This document shows, piece by piece, positions 35,854-45,544 of a stretch of DNA of 64,000 nt (positions are counted from its first letter, which is position 1; each line of letters opens with the position of its first letter). The notes below the pieces were generated by a model, which had not been told where the DNA came from, did no database searches, and saw only the letters and a list, made by a program, of their open reading frames with translations. Both the position numbers and the translations under genes were made by a program. The DNA comes from Granulicella aggregans. Lineage in GTDB: Bacteria; Acidobacteriota; Terriglobia; Terriglobales; Acidobacteriaceae. The stretch is taken from positions 1 to 64,000 of the forward strand of contig NZ_JACHIP010000006.1 of assembly GCF_014203275.1 (NCBI RefSeq), given 5' to 3'.

Positions 35854-36556
35854 TGCACAGATCGACTTCAGCCAACGTGTCTCTCCGCGTGACTTGCCGG
35901 AGTTGATGGATGGCAACGTGAGTTACGAGGACTTCCGCGACTGCCTGCGCAGTCTGGAGACCGTCAACCGCTGGCTCCTGGGCTATCGACCAACGCTGGC
36001 TTGGCTGGATCAAGTGGTGCCCACATCGAGCGATCCTGTACACATCGTCGATGTGGGCTGTGGCGGTGGGGATATGCTGCGGCAGATTGCGGGCTGGGCG
36101 CGGAGGCGGGGTATCGCGGTGCAGCTCACGGGGATCGACTTGAATCCTTTTGCCGCACGTGCAGCGGCAGAGTCTACACCGAAGGAGCTCGGTATTACGT
36201 GGGTCACCGGCGATGCGATGTTGTATCGGCCGGAGAAGCCGGTGGACATCGTGATTAGTTCGCTGATGGCACATCATCTGGAGAACGACGAGATCGTCGC
36301 CCTGCTGGGGTGGATGGAAGCGACTGTGCAGGTGGGGTGGTTCGTCAACGATCTGGAGCGGTCGAAGCGGAGTAGCCGGATGTTTGGGTGGGTAAGGTGG
36401 CACTGGCTTGTGCGGCATGATGGACCTGTGTCGTTCCGGCGGGCCTTCCGCGAGGAAGATTGGGTCAGGCTGCTGGCTGCGGCTGAGGTGCCGCAAGCGT
36501 CGGTGACGGTGGAGAAGTGGCGACCGGGACGGTTGTGCGTAGGGCGGTGGAAGTGA
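35843..36556 (+). CDS. SAM-dependent methyltransferase
   Basis: This class I methyltransferase has 237 residues from the ATG at 35843, which overlaps the polyketide-synthase stop by 11 bases. The SAM-binding motif I is VDVGCGGGDML, followed by acidic motif II (LTGIDLNPFA) and a later segment, VDIVISSLMAHHLEND. It probably methylates the polyketide product on O or C. Overlap on both sides shows tight coupling with the synthase and with the next membrane protein. Confidence 0.88.
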   Translation: MWSSAQIDFSQRVSPRDLPELMDGNVSYEDFRDCLRSLETVNRWLLGYRPTLAWLDQVVPTSSDPVHIVDVGCGGGDMLRQIAGWARRRGIAVQLTGIDLNPFAARAAAESTPKELGITWVTGDAMLYRPEKPVDIVISSLMAHHLENDEIVALLGWMEATVQVGWFVNDLERSKRSSRMFGWVRWHWLVRHDGPVSFRRAFREEDWVRLLAAAEVPQASVTVEKWRPGRLCVGRWK

Positions 36557-37197
36557 TGCCGGTAACTTCCGCTGAGTTGGCCCCCACCTCCGTCTCTGCT
36601 TCCAGATACAAGACTCTCCTCTGGGTATCGCTTGGTCTGACCGTAGTCTTCGTCTTCGTTACCTCGGAGCTCCTGCTAGTCACCGACTATCCGATGTACC
36701 ACGCCTACCGCCTGCAGGTCATTGCTGATCGGCACCTGCTCATCCCGCATACGCTCGCCGGAACCCTTGCTCTCTTGATAGGGCCCATCAACTTCTCCTC
36801 GCGGATTCGGCAGCGTCATCTCCAACTCCATCGCATTCTGGGCCGCGTCTACGTGGTCTCGGTGTTTGTCGGTTCCTTTACGGGGATCGCTCTTGCAGCC
36901 GGACGTCCGGGGCTTCCGGGAACTTCCATGCAGGCCGCAGCGTGGATGGTTTGCACGACAGCAGCCGTCATCACCGCGCGTAATCGTCAGATCACACAAC
37001 ATCGCCAATGGATGTCACGCTCCTATGCAGTAACTTTCACCTTCGTCTCCAGCCGCGTTCTCAACCTGTGGCCGCGTTACTGGAGCCACCTGGGCGATGT
37101 CTTATCTGCGGTGGGCGTGATTGCCTTCACGCTTGCCTCACTGCTGATCGTCGATCTCGGCCTCAACTGGCGGGAGCTGACTACACGGCGGAACTGA
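36556..37197 (+). CDS. DUF2306-family membrane protein
   Basis: This protein has 213 residues from the ATG at 36556; the start shares one base with the methyltransferase stop (TGATG). About six membrane segments are seen. The family pattern is visible: HLLIPHTLAGTLALLIGPINFSSRIR, HRILGRVYV, and HRQWMSRSYA. Function is unknown for DUF2306, though haem- or quinone-like roles have been guessed for similar proteins. Its coupling here suggests that it handles or exports the lipid-like product, which is inference. Confidence 0.82.
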   Translation: MPVTSAELAPTSVSASRYKTLLWVSLGLTVVFVFVTSELLLVTDYPMYHAYRLQVIADRHLLIPHTLAGTLALLIGPINFSSRIRQRHLQLHRILGRVYVVSVFVGSFTGIALAAGRPGLPGTSMQAAAWMVCTTAAVITARNRQITQHRQWMSRSYAVTFTFVSSRVLNLWPRYWSHLGDVLSAVGVIAFTLASLLIVDLGLNWRELTTRRN

Positions 37198-37245
37198 TTG
37201 TCGGCCAGTGGGTATAAAGACATACGATGTGGGCTTGCAAAACAC

Positions 37246-38028
37246 CTATTTCACGAAGCTGGTTCCGACGAGGTCCGAGCTGACCACCGGCCCGTAGCCT
37301 CCGAGCTGTCCGACGATCACCGCCACCGCAGGCTCCTCACCCTCCAATACCCACACCCTCACATCTTTCGGCTCAAGGCGGAGCAGCCGCGCAATGAATC
37401 TGACGACGCCACCCAGCTCCGGGTGAATGCGGAAGACGGTCGCCTTGAGGCTTCGCCCTTCGAGCACAACCGTCTGCTCGCTCTCGGGTGAGATCAGGAG
37501 TTGAACCAAGCGCCCCCCGCCGACTGGTGCCAGCATCCCCGCCCGAAACGGTGCCGTATCGTGCGGCACATTCAACAGCAATGTCCCGACGAAGCCATTG
37601 GCCAGATCGGGCGGCAGGTCCATGTGCTTGCTCTCGACGTGTATGTTGCCTTCACTGTCGGATATGCGGCTGGTCGCTATGCCGGTGGCGGCTTCTACCG
37701 AAAAGTCGATGGGCTTTGTGAAGAACGGCCCTTTCTGTATGTGGTGGTTGCGCACTAACCGAAATGTTCTCTGCTGCCTGTACGTGGTCGTCTCATCGTC
37801 GATTGAGCCATCCACAAACTTATAAGTCATGCGCATCGTCACTTCATCGCCCTGCACGGACTGCAAAAACTCTCCACTGGCAATGGTCTTTCCATCCTCG
37901 GAGCGGGCCACCATGAACCTGTGCATTGGCCTTTGGATGTGTCTTACTGAAATCGGTTCAGCCAGAGCTGCGGTGTTCAACGCGATCGCAAAGAAAGCCG
38001 ACAGCAGCGAGTGGTTTCGACTCATCAA
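37246..38028 (-). CDS. Secreted hypothetical protein
   Basis: This 260-residue protein starts MMSRN and has a signal peptide ending near residue 23 (TAALAEP). I do not recognise the mature sequence; it is beta-rich with no cysteine cluster or catalytic motif. It lies on the opposite strand between the DUF2306 gene and the FAD oxidoreductase gene, interrupting the polyketide cluster. It may be an unrelated periplasmic protein. Confidence 0.75.
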   Translation of the reverse strand: MMSRNHSLLSAFFAIALNTAALAEPISVRHIQRPMHRFMVARSEDGKTIASGEFLQSVQGDEVTMRMTYKFVDGSIDDETTTYRQQRTFRLVRNHHIQKGPFFTKPIDFSVEAATGIATSRISDSEGNIHVESKHMDLPPDLANGFVGTLLLNVPHDTAPFRAGMLAPVGGGRLVQLLISPESEQTVVLEGRSLKATVFRIHPELGGVVRFIARLLRLEPKDVRVWVLEGEEPAVAVIVGQLGGYGPVVSSDLVGTSFVK

Positions 38029-38189
38029 ATACCTCGTACTATCCCCTTAGACGCTCCATCGGGCCTGCCGCCTCCAGAGTCGAAGATGACGATTTGTACA
38101 GAATGATGTGCCGAACGGTTTCGTGGACGTCTACTAGAGATGGGTCCGCTATAAGCTGATTGAATTTCCAGAGACTCGGAGAGAACGCC

Positions 38190-39320
38190 TTGCAAGATGA
38201 AGTTCTGGTCGTTGGTGGCGGAGTGGCGGGCTGTGCAGCCTCCATCGCGCTCGCTCGAAAGGGACAAAGCGTCACGCTGATCGAACGCGAGCTCACGCCG
38301 CGCCATAAGGTCTGCGGGGAGTTCCTCAGCGGCGAGGCCCTAGAAGACCTGCATGCACTAGGTATCGACGTGGCCTCGCTTGGCGCCGTGCCGCTCAATC
38401 ACGTTCGCCTCGCAGCATCCAGGCACGCCGCGGAGGCTCCGCTTCCCTTCCCTGCGGCTTCGCTCACGCGCAAGGCGCTTGATACGGCGCTCATCGCCGC
38501 AGCCGTCGCAGCGGGAGTACGCGTAGAGCTTGGGCGCAGTGTTCAGTCTCTCTGCCGCACAGCCAACGCGCTCTGGCAGGCGACGCTCGCGGATGGGAGC
38601 ACCTATGAAGCTCCAACTGCATTTCTCTCCACGGGAAAGCACGATCTCCGCGGCCACAGTCGCCCGAAGGATCCTGATCAATGGGTCGCCTTCAAGATGT
38701 ACTACCGGCTGTCTGCCGCTCAAACCGCTGATCTGGCGGACGCCTCGGAGTTGACGCTCTATGCCGGAGGATACGGAGGTATCCAACCGGTGGAAGACGG
38801 CATTGCGAACTTCTGCTGCGTGGTGCAGCGGCGGTACTTTGCGCGAGCCGGTCTTCGATGGGAGGGCCTGCTTGCGAAGATGCAGCAAGACTGTCCGCAC
38901 CTCGCGATGAGGCTTGATGGTGCCATGCCGATGCTCGACAAACCAATCACCATCACTCATATCCCCTACGGCTACCTGCGTCGCGATACCGAAGATGGCC
39001 TCTACTGTATTGGCGATCAGGCGGCGGTGATCCCCTCGTTCACCGGCGACGGAATATCTATCGCCCTGCATACTGCACGCCGGGGCGCGGCTGCCTATCT
39101 TGCCGGGGAACCTGCACCCGTCTTCCAGCCGAAGCTGCGCTCTGCCATGCTGCCGCAGATGCACCTTGCCGAGATCGCCGCCAATGGCTTGAACAACCCC
39201 GTTGCCCGCGCAGTATTGCCGTTCTGCTTGAGGGTCTGGCCCGGAGCGATGCGCGTCACGGCAAGGCTCACCCGGGTGACCCAGCCTGCCGCCATTGCGC
39301 CACAGGCAGTCGCCGGCTGA
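38190..39320 (+). CDS. FAD-dependent oxidoreductase (geranylgeranyl-reductase/hydroxylase type)
   Basis: This flavoprotein has 376 residues from TTG 38190, which has GGAGAG about 7-9 bases upstream. The more distant TTG at 38160 lacks such a site. It opens with the dinucleotide-binding GxGxxG-type motif VLVVGGGVAGCAASIALA and then IEREL. RHKVCGEFLSGEAL follows, and a second FAD motif, YCIGDQAAVIPSFTGDGISIAL, lies near residue 275. This is the geranylgeranyl-reductase/flavin-hydroxylase group. With the type III synthase and methyltransferase it completes a set like Streptomyces srsA-srsB-srsC, in which the flavoprotein hydroxylates the phenolic ring. Confidence 0.88.
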   Translation: MQDEVLVVGGGVAGCAASIALARKGQSVTLIERELTPRHKVCGEFLSGEALEDLHALGIDVASLGAVPLNHVRLAASRHAAEAPLPFPAASLTRKALDTALIAAAVAAGVRVELGRSVQSLCRTANALWQATLADGSTYEAPTAFLSTGKHDLRGHSRPKDPDQWVAFKMYYRLSAAQTADLADASELTLYAGGYGGIQPVEDGIANFCCVVQRRYFARAGLRWEGLLAKMQQDCPHLAMRLDGAMPMLDKPITITHIPYGYLRRDTEDGLYCIGDQAAVIPSFTGDGISIALHTARRGAAAYLAGEPAPVFQPKLRSAMLPQMHLAEIAANGLNNPVARAVLPFCLRVWPGAMRVTARLTRVTQPAAIAPQAVAG

Positions 39321-39375
39321 ATTGGAGACAGTCCCAAGCCACTCGCGCTCGTCAACATTCCCAAGGAGAGATGCA

Positions 39376-39939
39376 ATGAAAACCTTCGCCGCCCTGGCAC
39401 TTGCCGTCTTCCTTGTTCCCGCGGCACTCGCCCAGCATGAGACGTTCGTTGTTAGTCCCGATGCGAGCGAGGTAAAGATGGCGCTGAAGACAACCCACGA
39501 GCTTGTGAATGGCACATTTCACCTCCAGTCGGGAGCGATTGATTTTGACCGCAGCACCTCAAAGATATCGGGCAACATTGTCGTCGCGGCAGGCAGCGGT
39601 AAAACGGGAAACGGCAGCCGCGATAAGAAGATGAACAATGACATTCTGAAGGTTGACGAGTACACAACCGTCTCGTTTGCTCCGAAGACTTATATGGGAA
39701 CGATTGCACCGTCGGGCGATTCGACCATCCAGGCAAGCGGCGTCTTCACGCTGCTCGGCACCGGACACGATATAACGATTCCGATGCAGATCCACATTGA
39801 CGGTTCGAAGGCGACCGTAAAAGCGCAGTTCGTCATTCCCTATGTGCAGTGGGGCCTCAAGAATCCCAGCTTTCTCTTCTGGAAGGCCGAGAATGATGTC
39901 GCAATTAGTCTGTCGCTAAGCGGTCAGATCTCGAAGTAG
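39376..39939 (+). CDS. YceI-family periplasmic lipid-binding protein
   Basis: This protein of 187 residues starts at the ATG at 39376, with AAGGAG 7-8 bases upstream; the longer frame overlaps the oxidoreductase gene. A signal peptide (AVFLVPAALAQ) is followed by the YceI lipocalin-like barrel (FVVSPDASEVKMALKTTHELVNGTF..., then VQWGLKNPSFLFWKAENDVAISLSLSG). YceI proteins bind isoprenoid-quinone-like lipids. Its position just after the polyketide cluster fits carriage of a hydrophobic product across the periplasm, by inference. Confidence 0.88.
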   Translation: MKTFAALALAVFLVPAALAQHETFVVSPDASEVKMALKTTHELVNGTFHLQSGAIDFDRSTSKISGNIVVAAGSGKTGNGSRDKKMNNDILKVDEYTTVSFAPKTYMGTIAPSGDSTIQASGVFTLLGTGHDITIPMQIHIDGSKATVKAQFVIPYVQWGLKNPSFLFWKAENDVAISLSLSGQISK

Positions 39940-40151
39940 ATGACTGCCACTCGGTGAAACTTTGAGATCGCCCATTTACGCTGGAACTACCTTTGGCGTG
40001 CTCTGCTCATCTGTTCTCCAGTGTCATCGAATTTGCGGGACGCCTTCATTCTGAATGAAATGTCATCTTGAACGCTGAGCTTTCAGGAAGTCGACTAGCC
40101 TCCTGACTGCATCTGAAGAAGCATCCGGCGTGTTCGTGGAAGGGATTGATC

Positions 40152-41345
40152 GTGCTGAAAGAAGGACATGCAGCTTTGGCGCAAAGACCGAGGAAGATGC
40201 CCCGATATGCAGCGCTGTTTTTCATAGGATTGTGCGAGGTCCTTTTGCTTGCGGGCACTCTGGCAAGTGCGTCCGGCCAGAGGATGACCGTGAGCCCGGC
40301 GCACCCGAATCTAAAGAACGGCAAAACCGTATGGAACAACGGCTGCATCGCGTGCCATGGGGCGGATGGTAAGGGAGCTCCCGAGAGTTCGACCGTGTTT
40401 ACGCGTCCCGACACCTGGCCCGATATGAGCCGCTGTGACCAGACGACGCCCGAGCCCGATTCCGCCTACAAGGCCGTTATCCTGCACGGCGGCAGGGGCC
40501 TGGGCTTTTCGCAGATCATGCCTGCGTTTGGAGACCTTCTGACCGATGAACAGGTTGACGATGTCATCGCCTACCTGCGCACGTTTTGCAAGAACGACAA
40601 GCATTTTCCATTGGGAGTGCTGAACCTGCCGCGTGCAATTGTGACAGAGAAGGCGTTTCCAGAAGATGAGTTGGTGATTTCGACTGCCGCGAATGTGAGT
40701 GGACCGGGGTCGTGGACGACGGATGTCATTCACGAGCAGACCTTCGCTGGAAAGAATCAGCTGGAAGTGGACGTGCCCGTAAACTACGCACGGATCAACG
40801 GCGACTGGACGAGCGGCGTCGGTGACATCACGATCGGGATGAAGCGCGAGATATTTTCAAGCGAGCGTGCGGGTTCCATCTTGAGCTTGCAGGGCGGAAT
40901 CCTCTTGCCAACCGGGGACAGCCATCGGGGCTTCGGTGCCGGGACGACGCAATTTGAGCCGTTTGCGGCTTACGACCAATTGATCACCAATCGCACCTTC
41001 GCGCAGTTCGAACTGGGCGCAGACCTTCCAGTAGACAGCAGCATCTCCCCGCGAAGCTTGTTCTTCAGGTCGGCATTCGGAGGATCGTTCGCGCCGGATC
41101 ACGGCCTGGGGCGGCTTTACTCTCCGATGATCGAGTTCGTCGCGAAGAGGGACTATATGACCGGCGCCAGCACGCAATGGGATGTCCTGCCCGAGATGCA
41201 GGTCACCGTGAGCCGGCGGCAGCACATCCGAGCCGCGGCTGGGTATCGCAAACCATTTACGGATGTAAGCGGTCGAGCGCCACAGGTTGAGTTTTACGTT
41301 TTGTGGGATTGGGCCGAAGGTCACTTCTGGGATGGTTGGCGATGA
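40152..41345 (+). CDS. Cytochrome c domain fused to an outer-membrane barrel-like domain
   Basis: This protein has 397 residues from GTG 40152, with GGAAGGG about 7 bases upstream; ATG 40197 is an alternative. A signal sequence lies at about 17-43. A single-haem cytochrome c domain follows with CIACH and distal Met candidates (QIMPAFGDLLTDEQVDDVIAYL). From about 175 to the end, alternating strands (LEVDVPVNYARINGDW, GILLPTGDSHRGFG, FAQFELGADLP) match transporter/phenol-pathway-type outer-membrane barrels. The gene overlaps the next multihaem cytochrome by 4 bases. A fusion of electron carrier and pore is notable. Confidence 0.82.
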   Translation: MLKEGHAALAQRPRKMPRYAALFFIGLCEVLLLAGTLASASGQRMTVSPAHPNLKNGKTVWNNGCIACHGADGKGAPESSTVFTRPDTWPDMSRCDQTTPEPDSAYKAVILHGGRGLGFSQIMPAFGDLLTDEQVDDVIAYLRTFCKNDKHFPLGVLNLPRAIVTEKAFPEDELVISTAANVSGPGSWTTDVIHEQTFAGKNQLEVDVPVNYARINGDWTSGVGDITIGMKREIFSSERAGSILSLQGGILLPTGDSHRGFGAGTTQFEPFAAYDQLITNRTFAQFELGADLPVDSSISPRSLFFRSAFGGSFAPDHGLGRLYSPMIEFVAKRDYMTGASTQWDVLPEMQVTVSRRQHIRAAAGYRKPFTDVSGRAPQVEFYVLWDWAEGHFWDGWR

Positions 41346-43054
41346 GGATCGTTGCGAGTGCGTTGGTGTCGGTGAGTATGGCTTTTTTCGGGCCGCTGTT
41401 GATGCAGGATCAGGTGCCCGCGCCCGCGACGCCGTCGATCTCCTCTCAGGTCGCCGCACATCAGGAGACACCCACCCAGGAGCGGCCTCGGGTCGCCTAC
41501 AAAAAAGGCGTTCCGACAGCCTTTCGAACCTCCGATCGCTGCATTGCCTGCCATGTCGGCATGACAACCAGCGCGGGTGAGAAATACTCTATTGGCTTCG
41601 ACTGGAGAGCGAGCCTGATGGCCAACTCGTCTCGCGACCCTTACTGGCAAGGCAGCATACGCCGAGAGACGATCGACCATCCGGAGGCGAAGCAGCATAT
41701 TGAGAACGAGTGTTCGTTCTGCCATATGGTGGGCGTTCGTTTGCAGGACCGAGACGCGAAGCGCGATACGGACGTGTTCGCTCGCTTCCCTTTTCAATCA
41801 ATCAACGACAAGACGAAGCCATTGCAGCGTCTCGCGCAGGATGGGGTGACGTGCTCTGTCTGCCACCAGATTGAGAGTAAGGGGCTGGGTACCGACGCAA
41901 CATTCAACGGAAACGTAGTCGTGTCCGAGGCAGTGCGCGAGGATGAGCGACCAGAGTATGGGCCTTATGATCCAGACCACGGACACCAGACACTCATGCA
42001 TTCGTCGACTGCCGGGTATTTGCCAGTTCATAGCGACCACATACGCGACTCCGCGCTTTGCGGAAGCTGCCATACGCTGTATACCAACCCGATTGTAGCC
42101 AGTGGCGAGAAGCTCCCACGGTTTCCGGAGCAGATGCCTTATCAGGAGTGGCAGCACAGCGACTTCGAAAAGAAGCAGACCTGTCAGCAATGCCATATGC
42201 CGGAGGTCAAGGGGCAGACACCAGTGACCGCTCTCTATGGTCCGCTTAGGGAGGGCGCGAGGCGGCATGTATTCGTGGGTGCCAACTTTGTGATAGCCGG
42301 GATGTTGAGCGACCATCGCGAAGATCTCGCCGTGGAGGCTCTACCCGAGGAGTTGACTGCCGCCAAAGAGAGGACAAAAGAATTTCTGCAGACGCAGTCG
42401 GCTAAGGTGACGATCCAAAGCGTCGATTCTAAGTCGGGCACAATCGCAATCGAAGTTCTGGCGCAAAATCTCTCCGGACACAAGCTGCCGACCGCGTTTC
42501 CTTCTCGAAGGGCATGGCTGCATCTGCTGGTGAAGGATGAGTCCGGAAGAGTTATCTTCGAGTCGGGAAAGCTTCGGGATGACGGATCGATCGTGGGAAA
42601 CGCAAACGATGAAGACGCGACAACGTTTGAACCACACTACCGTGAGATCACGAGACCTGACCAGGTAGAGATCTATGAACCGATTCTTGCCGATGCGCAA
42701 GGTAAGGTGACGACGGGAATCCTCAGCGCCGCGCGGTATGCGAAGGACAATCGCCTGCTCCCCGCAGGCTTCGATAAGGCCACGGCTAGCGAGGATATTA
42801 AGGTTGTGGGTGAGGCGTTGGGGGACCCCGGATTCACGGAACGCGGAAGCCGCGTTCGGTATGTTGTGCCCACCGGGGGCGGAACGGGGAGACTTACCAT
42901 TCTGGCCGAACTCTGGTATCAACCCATCGGATATCGGTGGGCACACAATCTAGCCTCCTACCAGGCCAGCGAGCCGCAGCGCATGGTGAAGTATTTCGAG
43001 GCCGCCGCTCAAACAAGTGCAATCGTTTTGGCCAAGGCTGAAGTAACTCGCTAG
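41342..43054 (+). CDS. Pentahaem c-type cytochrome
   Basis: This secreted protein has 570 residues from ATG 41342, overlapping the previous stop by 4 bases (ATGA). A signal segment lies at about 3-22. Five CXXCH sites are visible: CIACH (about 67), CSFCH, CSVCH, CGSCH and CQQCH, all in the N-terminal half, with further His residues for bis-His ligation. The C-terminal half is beta-rich (about 350-560). The spacing recalls cytochrome c554/multihaem oxidoreductases, but I cannot name the family. Coupling with the cytochrome-barrel fusion suggests joint electron transfer at the cell surface. Confidence 0.85.
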   Translation: MRIVASALVSVSMAFFGPLLMQDQVPAPATPSISSQVAAHQETPTQERPRVAYKKGVPTAFRTSDRCIACHVGMTTSAGEKYSIGFDWRASLMANSSRDPYWQGSIRRETIDHPEAKQHIENECSFCHMVGVRLQDRDAKRDTDVFARFPFQSINDKTKPLQRLAQDGVTCSVCHQIESKGLGTDATFNGNVVVSEAVREDERPEYGPYDPDHGHQTLMHSSTAGYLPVHSDHIRDSALCGSCHTLYTNPIVASGEKLPRFPEQMPYQEWQHSDFEKKQTCQQCHMPEVKGQTPVTALYGPLREGARRHVFVGANFVIAGMLSDHREDLAVEALPEELTAAKERTKEFLQTQSAKVTIQSVDSKSGTIAIEVLAQNLSGHKLPTAFPSRRAWLHLLVKDESGRVIFESGKLRDDGSIVGNANDEDATTFEPHYREITRPDQVEIYEPILADAQGKVTTGILSAARYAKDNRLLPAGFDKATASEDIKVVGEALGDPGFTERGSRVRYVVPTGGGTGRLTILAELWYQPIGYRWAHNLASYQASEPQRMVKYFEAAAQTSAIVLAKAEVTR

Positions 43055-43252
43055 CTAAGGCTGGCGTCTGCTCCTCCCCCCTTGGGTTGGACTCATTTGG
43101 TTTGTGGAATAGAACATGTATATAGACGATAAGACTTCGCTGACCAGGGCACCTGACATTAACGCTCTGGAACTTGGGTGATGAAGAGACTCTACTGAAA
43201 CCTCCTGAGATTGACGCGCGATGTGGCCAGGTTACGCATTTCACTCTGAGGT

Positions 43253-44206
43253 TCAGCACAGTTTCTCAGCGGTCAGATACACGTTGGTGTTTTGGCCGGT
43301 CAGTCGCCCGCTCTCCACATCTGCCCGCATGCCGCTTTCCAGAAGGGCAACCTCTGCCGCGGTGAAGTGGTGCTCGAAGATCTCGCGGAGGCAGGGAACT
43401 CCAGGCTGCGGAGCTATCTCGATGAAGGTGCTCCATGGCATCGCCGGCCCTGATTTGACGTCCATGTGGAGCTCCATATGGACGTTCGCGAAGCCAGCAT
43501 CACGGAAGAGTTGAACGAGGTCCCGCTCGGAGAAGTTGGTTAAGGGATTCGAGCGAATCTCGGCAGAGGTCGATGGCATCTGCAGCCCCCTCCAGCGCTG
43601 AAGGAGCGAGAGGTAAGGAGTTTTAGAATTTTCAGGCTCAGATCGCAACACTCTTGTCAGCGCGGTTAGTTGAACAGCCGCGTCCTGATGGATTGGCTCG
43701 CCGAGAGACAACCTTCCGCCCGGCTTGAGGACACGGAGGAAGCTGCGGATAGCTGAAGGCTTGTCCTCCACGTAGGCCAGCATGGCACGCGAGGTGACTA
43801 CATCGACGGATTCGTCTGCGATGGCCGCAAGCGTCTGCGCCGGGGTCTGAATGAACGAGCAGTGGGCGCGAAGCCCAAGGTCGGTGGCGAGGTGTTCGGC
43901 ACGTTTCAAGAGAGGAGCAGAGACGTCTGACAGGATCACAGAAAAGGGCTGCTCTACTCGCCGCAGCGCTTCGAATGAAAGTAGCCCATCACCGGCACCC
44001 ACATCGAGCAGCGTCATACCTGAGATCAATTTGGCACCGTCGAGTACTCGGTCCCGAATCTTCGCAACCGCAGCGAGCATGATCGGCTCGTAGTCTAGAT
44101 CGCGCCCGTGTCTGCCGTGGAGAAGCCAGTCGGACCAAACATCCGCTTCAACCTCAGGTTCACCAAGATCTCTCATGAGTAAGTTCAAGGATACGACCGT
44201 AGGCAT
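43253..44206 (-). CDS. Class I SAM-dependent methyltransferase
   Basis: This 317-residue protein has motif I LLDVGAGDGLLSFEAL at about 65-80. It then has ILSDVSAPLLKRAE, SVDVVTSRAMLAYVEDK and VLKPGGRLSLGEP, the usual order for small-molecule methyltransferases. The C-terminal 100 residues form a variable domain (SERDLVQLFRDAGF). It stands alone on the minus strand between cytochrome genes, and its substrate is unknown. Confidence 0.87.
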   Translation of the reverse strand: MPTVVSLNLLMRDLGEPEVEADVWSDWLLHGRHGRDLDYEPIMLAAVAKIRDRVLDGAKLISGMTLLDVGAGDGLLSFEALRRVEQPFSVILSDVSAPLLKRAEHLATDLGLRAHCSFIQTPAQTLAAIADESVDVVTSRAMLAYVEDKPSAIRSFLRVLKPGGRLSLGEPIHQDAAVQLTALTRVLRSEPENSKTPYLSLLQRWRGLQMPSTSAEIRSNPLTNFSERDLVQLFRDAGFANVHMELHMDVKSGPAMPWSTFIEIAPQPGVPCLREIFEHHFTAAEVALLESGMRADVESGRLTGQNTNVYLTAEKLC

Positions 44207-44475
44207 AGCTTAACGCAGCGTGGAACATGACTTTACTGTCATGTTTGATAAGAAGCCTCGGCTAGGACCGCACCGTTCATCTCAACTCTGATGCGACTCC
44301 AACGAGTCGAACAGTTATATGACCGAAACGTCATTTTGTATTGTGGAGCGCTGCATCTTAATTGTCTTAGTCTTTTATTCGGAACAGACACTCGCATCAA
44401 CTGAGCTTGTACGATCTGTTCTGAACAGTAATATGCAATCCATCTCTTCGTGGCCTTGGCAGGAGGTAGCACTCT

Positions 44476-45045
44476 ATGGAAGATAGTAAGAACGCGAAAC
44501 CTACGCCTCGCAACTTTGCCACCGGTGCGGTATCGGTTCTCTGTTTTGTGGCGGGCATCACCGTCGTTCCGATTTTGGCCCTAGCGTATCTAGATTTCGG
44601 CAAGCCCCCTGTGTCTGTTACCGATCCTGCTTTCCCGATGGAAGCGGCGATCGTCCACACCCCGTTAGCCAAGCGCATCGATCATGAGATGCCGGTGAGT
44701 CACCCGGATGCGAGCACGCCACAGGATCTGATTGCTGGAGCAGCGGTCTACAAGAGGGAGTGTGCCTTTTGTCATGGGCTTCCGCAGAAGCCCTCTGCGA
44801 TCGGAAAGCACATGTATCCAAGCGTCCCACAGCTCTGGCAGACACATCGCAACGACGTGGTTGGGGTGAGCGATGATCCTGTCGGCGAGACCTACTGGAA
44901 GGTCAAGAACGGCATTCGACTGACGGGAATGCCCGCTTACTCCGCTCTGCTTTCCGAACAGGAGATGTGGCAGGTTTCATTCCTGCTTTCGACCGCGAAT
45001 AAACCTCTCCCGGCGGAAGCGCAGACCCAACTCACCGCTCAGTAG
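44476..45045 (+). CDS. Membrane-anchored monohaem cytochrome c
   Basis: This 189-residue protein has an N-terminal membrane segment at about 12-35 and a single cytochrome c domain. Its CAFCH is near residue 97, and a Met ligand candidate lies in LTGMPAYSALLSEQEMWQVSFLL. AGGAGG lies 9 bases before the ATG. It probably shuttles electrons between the inner membrane and periplasmic partners such as the pentahaem cytochrome upstream. Confidence 0.9.
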   Translation: MEDSKNAKPTPRNFATGAVSVLCFVAGITVVPILALAYLDFGKPPVSVTDPAFPMEAAIVHTPLAKRIDHEMPVSHPDASTPQDLIAGAAVYKRECAFCHGLPQKPSAIGKHMYPSVPQLWQTHRNDVVGVSDDPVGETYWKVKNGIRLTGMPAYSALLSEQEMWQVSFLLSTANKPLPAEAQTQLTAQ

Positions 45046-45101
45046 TTTTCAAGCGAGTGACAAAAGCAGTGGCGGAGTTACTCTGTCGCAGCTAGCCAGG
45101 A

Positions 45102-45446
45102 TCAGAGCGGCTCTAATAGCTTCGTGATCTGTCTCGGCTGGACTTCGTGAAGTTCATGGTGCAGCTCATCAACCTTGGCCTTCGCACTTTCGAGAGCTTT
45201 CCTTCCGACAGCAGTCAGTCGGTACGTACGGCGTTTGCGCCGCTGAACCATCCTCAACCTGGACCGTAGAAGGCCAGCGCGTTCCATTCCATGCAGCAGC
45301 GAATAGAGTGTGCCCGGGCCGATGCGATATCCGTGGTGTCGAAGCTCTTCCATCATCGCAAGGCCGAAGATGTCCTTGTGAGACGCATGAACGAGGACGT
45401 GGATTCGAATCAGACCAGCAAAGAGTTCCCGTTGATGCTTGAGCAA
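45102..45446 (-). CDS. PadR-family transcriptional regulator
   Basis: This 114-residue winged-helix regulator shows HKDIFGLAMMEELRHHGYRIGPGTLYSLLHGME, followed by the basic wing RRKRRTYRLTAVGRKAL and a C-terminal helix. It lies between the cytochrome c gene and the barrel gene and is divergent from the latter, so it may control the cytochrome region. It differs clearly from the PadR protein at 15.7 kb. Confidence 0.9.
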   Translation of the reverse strand: MLKHQRELFAGLIRIHVLVHASHKDIFGLAMMEELRHHGYRIGPGTLYSLLHGMERAGLLRSRLRMVQRRKRRTYRLTAVGRKALESAKAKVDELHHELHEVQPRQITKLLEPL

Positions 45447-45544
45447 ATCATGAATATACCGTCAGGAACGTTCATCTTCATTGCCTTATATCGAAGTTCG
45501 ATCTAAGATTCGCGGGTGTCCTGAGTCTATCGTCGAGGCTGTCC

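Noticed and set aside
38358..39515. 385-codon open frame on the minus strand
   Set aside because: It is antisense to the FAD oxidoreductase, which has both flavin motifs; this frame has none.
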